Origin: an uncultured Lacibacter sp.
Lineage (GTDB): Bacteria > Bacteroidota > Bacteroidia > Chitinophagales > Chitinophagaceae
Direction of reading: 5' to 3'
NCBI RefSeq assembly: GCF_946479605.1
Contig: NZ_CAMLGT010000161.1
Coordinates: forward strand, 1-8,848
Length of the DNA: 8,848 nucleotides
Positions 1 to 4,867 of the stretch are shown here, one piece after another. The notes beneath the pieces were generated by a model, which saw only the letters and a list, made by a program, of their open reading frames with translations, was not told where the DNA came from and ran no database searches. A program made the position numbers and the translations under genes. The stretch's first letter is position 1; the number at the start of each line of letters is the position of its first letter.

Positions 1-474
1 TTGGGTTTTATATGCCGTGTTGAATAGTTTGTATCGCAACTGATACGATTTTGCTTCTTCTATTAATTTCTGAGCTTGACTATAAAATCCATGTTGACCT
101 GAATGGCTTGCATATAAAACTTTATCGCCCTGATAAACAATCTCAATAAATAAAGGAACTAATGTTGAGGAGTCTCGCCCATTTACATAAACAAGCTTTT
201 CATTTTCGAAATAATAAAAAATCCTACATCTGCCTGCAGGAAGATATAACTCTACTTTCTCAAGCAAATGCCTTGACTTATTCTGATAAAATTTTTCCGA
301 GAACGGATTGTTCTTTTTGTTTAAAGAATCCATATTCATATCCACCACTAAACGTAAGTGTTCTTCTCTTGACTTGGCCCGGTTTATTATCTCATTCACT
401 TCTTTAGATTTCACTTGTGAATAACTAGTAACCCCATGAAAAAGAGCAACAATCAAGACAAGGCAGAGTTTCAT
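1..474 (-). CDS. Secreted protein of unknown function, N-terminal part (runs off left edge)
   Basis: The minus strand is open from an ATG at 474-472 to the window edge: 158 codons with no stop. The start MKLCLVLIVALFHG, with a hydrophobic core up to about residue 17 and then SYSQ, is a typical Bacteroidota signal peptide with Gln at the cleavage site, so the product is probably periplasmic or secreted. The mature part is mixed and charged: a Lys/Glu-rich helix-like stretch (about 21-40), a probable beta-rich region (about 74-120, with LYLPAGRCRIFYYFENEKLVYVNG) and a Gln/Glu-rich helix (about 130-150). I recognise no family or catalytic motif. The leader just upstream is AT-rich without a Shine-Dalgarno sequence. 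Real coding is supported by length, signal peptide and plausible composition; the function is unknown and the C terminus lies outside the window. Confidence 0.72.
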   Translation of the reverse strand, partial: MKLCLVLIVALFHGVTSYSQVKSKEVNEIINRAKSREEHLRLVVDMNMDSLNKKNNPFSEKFYQNKSRHLLEKVELYLPAGRCRIFYYFENEKLVYVNGRDSSTLVPLFIEIVYQGDKVLYASHSGQHGFYSQAQKLIEEAKSYQLRYKLFNTAYKTQ

Positions 475-516
475 TATTATATTTATTAAAAACAACAAAT
501 TAGTTCATTTAAATAT

Positions 517-590
517 CTTTCGCAGCAACGTCTCCCACTAAACGAAAGCTGAGAGCCTGCATTATGCTATATGGGGACGTTGCCGGGAAA
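517..590. repeat. Imperfect inverted repeat, arms 517-535 and 573-590
   Basis: GCAACGTCTCCC (524-535) is matched in inverted form by GGGGACGTTGC (573-583). The match extends imperfectly outward (TTTCGCA against CGGGAAA), giving about 13 of 15 pairs in the core. The loop is about 37 bases. No T-run follows either arm, so this is not an obvious terminator. It could be a cruciform, a protein-binding site or part of the element suggested around the tandem array. Confidence 0.35.
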
Positions 591-660
591 CAAAAACAAA
601 AATACCCTGCCGAAATTTCCGAAACGCATCATCCACTCACCAAAATCAGCTATTTCAACC

Positions 661-874
661 CGTCAATATACTTCGCCTGTGCGTCAAAGGAATTACGCAA
701 TCTGTCAAACCACTTCACAACAACGTCAATGCAGTTAGTTAACCAGTCAATACACTTCGCTGAAATGTCAAATTGCTTCGCTGTTGCGTCAGATCACTTC
801 GTTAGAGTGTCAATCCTTTCCGCTGATGCATCAAAACGATTCGTCGTCGTGTCATAGCGTTTCGCTTTGACGTC
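661..874. repeat. Degenerate 21-bp tandem repeat array, about 11 units
   Basis: Units start at 661, 682, 703, 724, 745, 766, 787, 808, 829, 850 and 871, all exactly 21 bp apart; the last is partial. Two cores are preserved. TCA at unit positions 3-5 is identical in all units, and G at position 2 differs in only one (unit 829). TTCG at positions 12-15 is present or one base off in nearly all. The remainder varies freely, so units are only about 50-70% alike. A frayed further unit with a 3-bp deletion may precede (about 643-660). The cores are 10 bp apart and the period is 21 bp, so every core falls on the same face of B-DNA. The array is open in one plus frame (Ser-x-x-Phe heptads) and nearly open in one minus frame (Phe/Ile-Asp-x-x-Ala-Lys heptads, with one TGA at 796-794). 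It may be an old decayed coding repeat or a DNA-level binding array. Confidence 0.85.
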
Positions 875-1000
875 ATGTCAGCTCAGCAAAAATAAAAACC
901 ACCATTTGCAGCGAAAGTATCTTTCTTCCCTGCCAGGTTTCCCTCCCGGAAGCTCTCAAGCTTTTATCTTCAACTTATATTTCAACTGCCAACTAAATAT

Positions 1001-1025
1001 ACCTGGCAACCCAGGTCCGCTTTTT
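1001..1025 (+). terminator. Small hairpin followed by T-run (possible terminator)
   Basis: ACCTGG, loop CAAC, CCAGGT forms a 6-bp stem (1001-1016), followed by CCGC and then TTTTTGTTGT. It lies 28 bp before the start of the small membrane protein gene with no gene upstream on this strand. It might therefore be a leader hairpin or operator rather than a terminator. Confidence 0.3.
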
Positions 1026-1053
1026 GTTGTAACTTAACAACAGATGCAAGGTT

Positions 1054-1293
1054 ATGCTGAAGCATCCGGATCATATAGCCGTTTTTGCCAGTTTCTATTT
1101 ACTGGTCTACATTCTTCTTATACAGTTGGGGTTATTTACAAACATAGTTTATATCATGTTCTTCCTCTCCCCGGTTCTGCTTCTTGCATTGGCATGGAGT
1201 ATTGTTCACTACGGTAAATATGATGATAAAGATCTTACCAATGATCAGGAATGGGGCTATCATGACCGGCCCGATAAATCACAACAGCATTAA
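1054..1293 (+). CDS. Small two-helix integral membrane protein
   Basis: The product has 79 residues. Two hydrophobic segments, about residues 8-29 (VFASFYLLVYILLIQLGLF) and 32-51 (VYIMFFLSPVLLLALAWSIV), are joined by a very short turn. A polar, acidic tail follows (HYGKYDDKDLTNDQEWGYHDRPD), ending in Gln and His. This predicts a helical hairpin in the inner membrane with both ends on the same side. The EWGY-x-D tail is reminiscent of small uncharacterised membrane proteins of Bacteroidota as I remember them; that is recall, not a search result. The ATG at 1054 is the only sensible start; a nearby ATG at 1044 is in another frame. The gene is followed 80 bp later by the DUF1080 lipoprotein gene, which has its own promoter-like box, so co-transcription is possible but not needed. 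The biochemical role is unknown. Confidence 0.7.
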   Translation: MLKHPDHIAVFASFYLLVYILLIQLGLFTNIVYIMFFLSPVLLLALAWSIVHYGKYDDKDLTNDQEWGYHDRPDKSQQH

Positions 1294-1347
1294 CTGTTCT
1301 TCAGCTTTGTGCAATCGTTACCTCAGCTTCAATTCCGTTCTTTCGCC

Positions 1348-1355
1348 TATCTTCG
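1348..1355 (+). promoter_or_regulatory. Candidate -7 promoter box for the DUF1080 gene
   Basis: TATCTTCG matches the Bacteroidota -7 box TAnnTTTG except for one base and ends 18 bases before the ATG at 1374, predicting a leader of roughly 10-12 bases. No clear TTG lies at the expected -33 position, so this is a weak call. Confidence 0.35.
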
Positions 1356-1373
1356 GAATTCATACTATTCCAA

Positions 1374-2189
1374 ATGCAACGCTTTCTTACTTCTGCCACA
1401 ATTCTTTTTACTGTCATTGCTGTTTTATGCGGTTGCAGTAACAGCAAACAATCCACTGCAAACAGCAAATGGGTGCCGCTTTTCAATGGTAAAGACATGA
1501 ACGATTGGTTTGTAAAGATCCATCATCATGAAGTCGGTGTCAACTTTGGTAACACCTTTCGTGTGGAAGATAATATGATTAAAGTCCGTTATGATCAGTA
1601 CGATCAATTCAACGAACAGTTCGGACACCTTTATTACAAAACACCTTACTCCTACTATCATCTGAAACTTGAATATCGTTTCGTGGGCGAATGGTTCAAA
1701 TCGGCACCTTCGTACACGTTACGCAACAGTGGCGTCATGTTTCACTCACAGGATCCGCATACCATGCCCAAAGAACAAGACTGGCCTATTTCTGTAGAGA
1801 TGCAGTTTCTTGGCGGGCTTGGCGATGGTAAACCACGCACAACAGGCAATATGTGTTCACCCGGCACAGAAGTGGTACAGAAAGGAACAATTGTTCCATC
1901 GCATTGCATCAACTCATCTTCAAAAACATACGATGGTGAACAATGGGTAAGTGCTGAATTGATTGTATTGGGCGATTCATTGATTACACACATCATTAAT
2001 GGCGATACGGTATTGCAATATTCCAAACCACAAATTGGCGGTGGAGTTGTAAACCGTTTCGATCCGAAAATAAAACAGGACGGAAAATTGTTAAGCAGCG
2101 GTTTTATTGCGTTGCAAAGCGAAGGACAACCGATTGATTTCCGCAATATTTACATCAGGGATCTGTCTGTACAATACCGTAAGCAATAA
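1374..2189 (+). CDS. DUF1080 (3-keto-disaccharide hydrolase family) lipoprotein
   Basis: The product has 271 residues. The N terminus is a lipoprotein signal: hydrophobic residues 8-18, then the lipobox LCGC with the lipidated Cys at 21, followed by Ser/Asn/Gln-rich sequence. It is therefore probably membrane-anchored in the periplasm or on the surface. From residue 33 the DUF1080 beta-sandwich is recognisable: WVPLFNGKDMNDW (33-45) is the family opening, NSGVMFHSQDP (118-128) the central NSG motif, EMQFLGG (142-148) the paired strand, and SGFIALQSEGQPIDFRNIYIRDL (242-264) the classic closing strand pair. Members of this family (PF06439) are annotated as 3-keto-glycoside/disaccharide hydrolases and have a concanavalin-like fold; the substrate here cannot be read from the sequence. 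No sugar oxidoreductase or SusC/SusD pair is adjacent. The stop lies 2 bp from the stop of the opposing kinase gene. Confidence 0.88.
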   Translation: MQRFLTSATILFTVIAVLCGCSNSKQSTANSKWVPLFNGKDMNDWFVKIHHHEVGVNFGNTFRVEDNMIKVRYDQYDQFNEQFGHLYYKTPYSYYHLKLEYRFVGEWFKSAPSYTLRNSGVMFHSQDPHTMPKEQDWPISVEMQFLGGLGDGKPRTTGNMCSPGTEVVQKGTIVPSHCINSSSKTYDGEQWVSAELIVLGDSLITHIINGDTVLQYSKPQIGGGVVNRFDPKIKQDGKLLSSGFIALQSEGQPIDFRNIYIRDLSVQYRKQ

Positions 2190-2191
2190 AA

Positions 2192-3223
2192 TTATTTTTT
2201 CAATATCAGTTTCACTTCTGTTCCGCAGCCAGCTTTGCTGCTCATGGTTACAGATGCGTTGATGGAAGCTGCACGCTCTTTCATAACGGTTAATCCGGGA
2301 TGATTGGTTGTAGCTGATACATCGAAACCCACACCATCGTCTGTTATGCAAAAAGAAAATTCGTGATCATTTTCAGCAATCACGATGGTTGCATTCGCTG
2401 CACTTGAATGATAGATGATGTTATGCAATGCCTCCTGGCAAACACGAAAAACATCCAGCTGTATTTCTTTGCTGAGCAATGCTTCGTTACAAGTACCGCT
2501 TAAAGTGCATTTGATTGCACTGATCAAACTCAGTTCATTGCAATGCCATTTCAATGTTTCTGTTAAACCAAGATCATCCAGCATACCCGGGCTGATAGTA
2601 AATGATATCCGCTGAATTGTTTTTATCAGCAACGTTGTAATTGTATTTGCATGATCAAGACGTTCGGCCACAGCATCGGGCAATTCTTCTTTTTTCCCTT
2701 TTATCCAGTCAATATCAATTTTCAATACAGCCAGTAATTGTGCAAGCTCCTCGTGTAAAGAAACAGCAAGGTATTTTCGGTCACGTTCAATATTCCCTTT
2801 GAAATAACCTACCAGGTTTTTCACACGGTTATACTTTGCTTCCACTTCCAGTTCAGCCAGCCGTTTTTCGGTTACATCTTTTGCAATGGCAAATACCACT
2901 TCACGCTCCGGAAAATAAACAGACGTCCAGTTAAGCCAAAGAATTTTCCCGCTTTTGGAAACATACCTGTTCTGAAAATTTACAAGCGGTTGCCCGTTAA
3001 TCAGTTTATTGCGGTGTTCCTGTGTAAAAGCTTTGTCTTCCGGGTGAATAAATTCAGAGATGGGGGTTGCAAATAGCTCCTCTTTTGTGTACTCAAGCTT
3101 AGTTATGACAGACTGATTGACCCTGCGGAAATATCCATCCTTTCCTGCAATACAAACAAGATCGGGTGTGAGCTCAAAAAAAGGAAGAAGCTCCAATGCG
3201 GAAATATCCTTGGGTAAATGCAT
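2192..3223 (-). CDS. Soluble PAS-domain sensor histidine kinase (HisKA_3/NarL-partner type)
   Basis: The product has 343 residues and no membrane segment, so it is a cytosolic sensor kinase. Residues about 10-120 form a PAS domain (FFELTPDLVCI..., RVNQSVITKLEYTKEEL, FIHPEDK, then the PAC-like end VFAIAKDVTEKRLAE). A short coiled linker leads to the dimerisation helix with HEELAQ: His157 is the presumed phospho-acceptor, and the family's usual HDxxxQ reads HExxxQ, keeping the His and the Gln linked to phosphatase activity. ISPGMLDDLGL (210-220) is typical of kinases that partner NarL/LuxR-type regulators. The ATPase domain shows an N box QEALHNIIYHS (263-273), DDGVGF (295-300), GLTVMKERA (310-318) and GCGTEV (332-337). 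All catalytic boxes are intact, so it is probably active. No response regulator is encoded in the window, so its partner lies elsewhere. The PAS ligand is unknown. Confidence 0.92.
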   Translation of the reverse strand: MHLPKDISALELLPFFELTPDLVCIAGKDGYFRRVNQSVITKLEYTKEELFATPISEFIHPEDKAFTQEHRNKLINGQPLVNFQNRYVSKSGKILWLNWTSVYFPEREVVFAIAKDVTEKRLAELEVEAKYNRVKNLVGYFKGNIERDRKYLAVSLHEELAQLLAVLKIDIDWIKGKKEELPDAVAERLDHANTITTLLIKTIQRISFTISPGMLDDLGLTETLKWHCNELSLISAIKCTLSGTCNEALLSKEIQLDVFRVCQEALHNIIYHSSAANATIVIAENDHEFSFCITDDGVGFDVSATTNHPGLTVMKERAASINASVTMSSKAGCGTEVKLILKK

Positions 3224-3495
3224 GTGGTTCAGAAAGGCAATAATACTGCAAATCCATTCTCAAAAAACGTCATTCTACATATTCAAAAAATGAAACAACT
3301 TTAGCACTCACATTTACAAACAATGTTTTTAATATAATGTTTAAAAAACTTTTAAAAAAAATATTGGCAATAAAAATTGTGTTCACAAAGTCATGCATCT
3401 TAAAAACTCCATCTATCCGGTTTGTATTTCACTAATCAAATTCATGTAGCATTCTCAGTTATTCTTTATTAGCTTACAGTAAAACTTATCATTCA
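3224..3495. other. AT-rich divergent intergenic region
   Basis: These 272 bp separate the divergent kinase and DUF2911 genes and should hold both promoters, but no clean TTG/TAnnTTTG pair stands out on either strand. The best minus-strand box is TATTATTG (one mismatch) about 25 bases before the kinase ATG. The stretch about 3325-3375 is very A/T-rich, with runs of A and T that may bend the DNA. A 32-codon reading frame (3337-3435) is listed separately. Confidence 0.5.
3337..3435 (+). CDS. Doubtful 32-residue cationic amphipathic peptide frame
   Basis: An ATG at 3337 opens 32 codons ending in TAA at 3433-3435. The peptide begins MFKKLLKKILAIKIV, an alternation of Lys pairs and aliphatic residues that would form a cationic amphipathic helix, and continues with a Cys and a basic tail ending in His. 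The frame lies in a Lys/Leu/Ile-favouring A/T-rich stretch, where such a pattern can appear by chance. No promoter box or family match supports it. It is listed because it is the only intact small frame in this gap. Confidence 0.12.
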   Translation: MFKKLLKKILAIKIVFTKSCILKTPSIRFVFH

Positions 3496-4605
3496 ATGAA
3501 AAAATTATTCTTGCTTTTTACAGTCTGCATGCTCAGTGTTTCTGCTTTTGCTCAAATACCACTTACCGTTGCGCCAAGTGGTGGAAATAAAAAAGCGTCC
3601 GTAAGCGAACGGGTGGGTTTAACCGATATTACGATTCATTACGACCGGCCTGCAGTTAAAGGACGTGAAGGAAAAGTATGGGGAGAATTGGTTCCTGTTG
3701 GTTTTACCGATCCTGGTTTTGGCAGCAGCAAGTCTGCACCATGGCGTGCAGGTGCCAATGAAAATACAACCATTGAATTCAGTACCGATGTTACTGTAGA
3801 AGGCAAACCGGTAAAAGCAGGGCGCTATGGATTATTTCTTGCCTACGATCCTGCTGGCTCCACATTGATCCTTTCAAACAATTCCACTTCGTGGGGACAT
3901 TATTTTTACGATCCAAAAGAAGACGCATTACGTGTGCCTGTGAAAGCTGTTACATTAAATCAGTCTGTTGAATGGCTCAAATACGAATTCATGAACGAAA
4001 GCGAAGCCGGGGCAACTGTAGCATTGCAATGGGAAAAACAAATGTTCCCATTCCGGATTGAAACAGATTATGTGAAAGAACAGCTGGCATCATTCCGCAA
4101 AGAGTTGCGTACAGAAAAAGGATTTATCTGGCAAAGCTGGAACCAGGCTGCCACATGGTGTCTGCAACGAAATACAAATCTGGAAGAGGCATTGCTTTGG
4201 GCCGACTCTGCTTCAAGCCGCAGTTTTGGTGGCGACAGGGTATTTGGTACATGGACCATTAAAGCTCAGATACTGGAAAAACTTGAACGCTCAGAAGAAG
4301 CAACAGCCATTATGAAAAAAGCAATGAGCTTTGGTAACATGCAGGACCTGCATCAATATGGCAGACAATTGCTGCAACTGAAAAAAAACAAGGAAGCGCT
4401 TGAAGTATTTAAACAGAACTATGAAAAAAATCCCGGGCAGTTTACTACATCTGTCGGCCTCACGAGAGGTTATTCTGCAAATGGCGATTACAAAAATGCA
4501 TTGAAGTATGCGAATCTTGCATTGCAACTTGCCCCCGATGAGCAAAACAAAAAGAGCATTGAAGCAATGATCACGAAACTGAAAGAAGGCAAAGACGTAA
4601 ACTGA
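3496..4605 (+). CDS. Secreted DUF2911 protein with C-terminal TPR-like helices
   Basis: The product has 369 residues. MKKLFLLFTVCMLSVSAFA|Q is a signal peptide cleaved after AFA (residue 19), so the mature protein begins with Gln and is exported. Residues about 25-185 are the DUF2911 domain (PF11138): DITIHYDRPAVKGREGKVWGELVPVGF (44-70), PWRAGANENTTIEFSTDV (82-99), GKPVKAGRYGLFL (103-115) and SWGHYFYDPKEDALRVPV (132-149) are its usual conserved blocks. From about 190 to 365 the protein is helical with tetratricopeptide-like repeats, e.g. WNQAATWCLQRNTNLEEAL (215-233), GRQLLQLKKNKEALEVFKQNYEKNP (289-313) and GDYKNALKYANLALQLAPD (330-348). DUF2911 has no established reaction; the TPR part suggests protein contacts. 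The start at 3496 gives a complete signal peptide. A strong hairpin follows 6 bp after the stop, so this is probably a single-gene transcript. Confidence 0.92.
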   Translation: MKKLFLLFTVCMLSVSAFAQIPLTVAPSGGNKKASVSERVGLTDITIHYDRPAVKGREGKVWGELVPVGFTDPGFGSSKSAPWRAGANENTTIEFSTDVTVEGKPVKAGRYGLFLAYDPAGSTLILSNNSTSWGHYFYDPKEDALRVPVKAVTLNQSVEWLKYEFMNESEAGATVALQWEKQMFPFRIETDYVKEQLASFRKELRTEKGFIWQSWNQAATWCLQRNTNLEEALLWADSASSRSFGGDRVFGTWTIKAQILEKLERSEEATAIMKKAMSFGNMQDLHQYGRQLLQLKKNKEALEVFKQNYEKNPGQFTTSVGLTRGYSANGDYKNALKYANLALQLAPDEQNKKSIEAMITKLKEGKDVN

Positions 4606-4611
4606 TAACCA

Positions 4612-4649
4612 TTAAAAGAAACCCTGTTGATCAGCAGGGTTTCTTTTAA
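4612..4649 (+). terminator. Intrinsic terminator after the DUF2911 gene
   Basis: Two perfect 15-base arms (4612-4626 and 4635-4649) flank an 8-base loop containing TGATCA. The stem core ACCCTG/CAGGGT is GC-rich, its outer part is A on the left arm and T on the right (TTTCTTTTAA), and AAATATTTTTC follows. It starts 6 bp after the stop codon at 4605. Confidence 0.88.
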
Positions 4650-4674
4650 AAATATTTTTCAAAAAAGTTTTTTT

Positions 4675-4700
4675 TTGAAATACCTCTACCCTTATCTTTG
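4675..4700 (+). promoter_or_regulatory. tRNA-Val promoter
   Basis: TATCTTTG at 4693-4700 is a perfect Bacteroidota -7 box, 13 bases before the tRNA's first base. A TTG at 4675-4677 lies only 15 bases upstream of it, shorter than the usual 19-21. The true -33 contact may therefore be in the preceding T-run. Confidence 0.75.
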
Positions 4701-4713
4701 CACTCCCAATCAA

Positions 4714-4788
4714 GGAAGCATAGCTCAGTTGGTTCAGAGCATCTGCCTTACAAGCAGAGGGTCCGCGGTTCGAGCCCGTGTGCTTCCA
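4714..4788 (+). tRNA. tRNA-Val, anticodon TAC
   Basis: The 75-nt cloverleaf is complete. The acceptor stem GGAAGCA (4714-4720) pairs perfectly with TGCTTCC (4781-4787), with discriminator A at 4788. The D arm is GCTC-AGTTGGTTCA-GAGC. The anticodon arm TCTGC-CTTACAA-GCAGA places TAC as the anticodon, reading valine GUA/GUG codons. A short variable loop precedes the T arm CGCGG-TTCGAGC-CCGTG. The CCA tail is not encoded (CAA follows), so it must be added after transcription. The gene has its own promoter upstream and a hairpin right behind it. The preceding protein gene ends at a separate terminator, so the tRNA is an insulated single-gene unit. Confidence 0.95.
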
Positions 4789-4789
4789 C

Positions 4790-4819
4790 AAAAAACCTCC
4801 GAAATTTCGGAGGTTTTTT
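4790..4819. terminator. Bidirectional terminator between tRNA-Val and the Gcr-like gene
   Basis: This is a perfect 30-base palindrome with 15-base arms (4790-4804 and 4805-4819). The core CCTCCG/CGGAGG is flanked by A6 on one side and T6 on the other, so on either strand a GC stem is followed by T6. On the plus strand TATTTTTA continues. It begins one base after the tRNA and lies about 48 bp past the stop of the minus-strand membrane protein gene, so it can end both transcripts. Confidence 0.88.
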
Positions 4820-4867
4820 ATTTTTAGGCACCTTGAGTTACACTGTTTACATCTCTTGCATATTTTG

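Larger units (their letters stand above)
513..920. repeat. Possible terminal inverted repeats bounding the repeat tract
   Basis: The sequence ATATCTTTCGCAGCAA at 513-528 resembles the reverse complement of 906-920 (ATACTTTCGCTGCAA): 14 of 16 aligned columns match, with one gap and one mismatch. The arms bracket about 408 bp containing the whole 21-bp array. This would suit a non-autonomous (MITE-like) element. However, no target-site duplication is visible outside the arms, and TATCTTTC also resembles the Bacteroidota -7 promoter box, so chance or shared promoter-like sequence is an alternative. Confidence 0.25.
475..1053. other. 579-bp gap without a convincing gene, between divergent genes
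   Basis: This gap separates the start of the left-edge gene (minus) from the small membrane protein gene (plus). It holds, in order: an AT-rich leader for the left gene (475-510); an imperfect inverted repeat (517-590); the 21-bp tandem array (661-874); an 8-bp palindrome TGACGTCA (868-875) at the array end; an A-rich stretch; a small hairpin AAGCT/AGCTT near 950-965; and a hairpin at 1001-1016. A 97-codon plus-strand reading frame (564-857) covers the array but is judged not to be a gene, because its serine-every-seven pattern simply restates the DNA repeat. Confidence 0.7.

Noticed and set aside
564..857. 97-codon plus-strand frame spanning the 21-bp array as a gene
   Set aside because: Its serine-every-seven pattern follows from a 21-bp DNA repeat. 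Serine is always the same codon, there is no promoter box or family match, and the frame ends within the array.
661..874. CRISPR array
   Set aside because: The units are contiguous and degenerate at 21 bp with no unique spacers between identical repeats, and no cas gene is nearby.
1742..2146. 134-codon minus-strand frame inside the DUF1080 gene
   Set aside because: It is antisense to a recognisable domain, is Cys/Pro-rich with unlikely composition, and has no signal of its own.
3325..3375. Replication origin or other A/T-rich unwinding site
   Set aside because: There are only short A and T runs; no DnaA-box cluster or repeated 13-mers are seen, and it lies in a normal divergent promoter region.
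4714..4788. tRNA as an integration site for a mobile element
   Set aside because: No integrase and no repeated tRNA 3' end is visible downstream. The neighbouring 'recombinase' is a membrane protein family, not an integrase.
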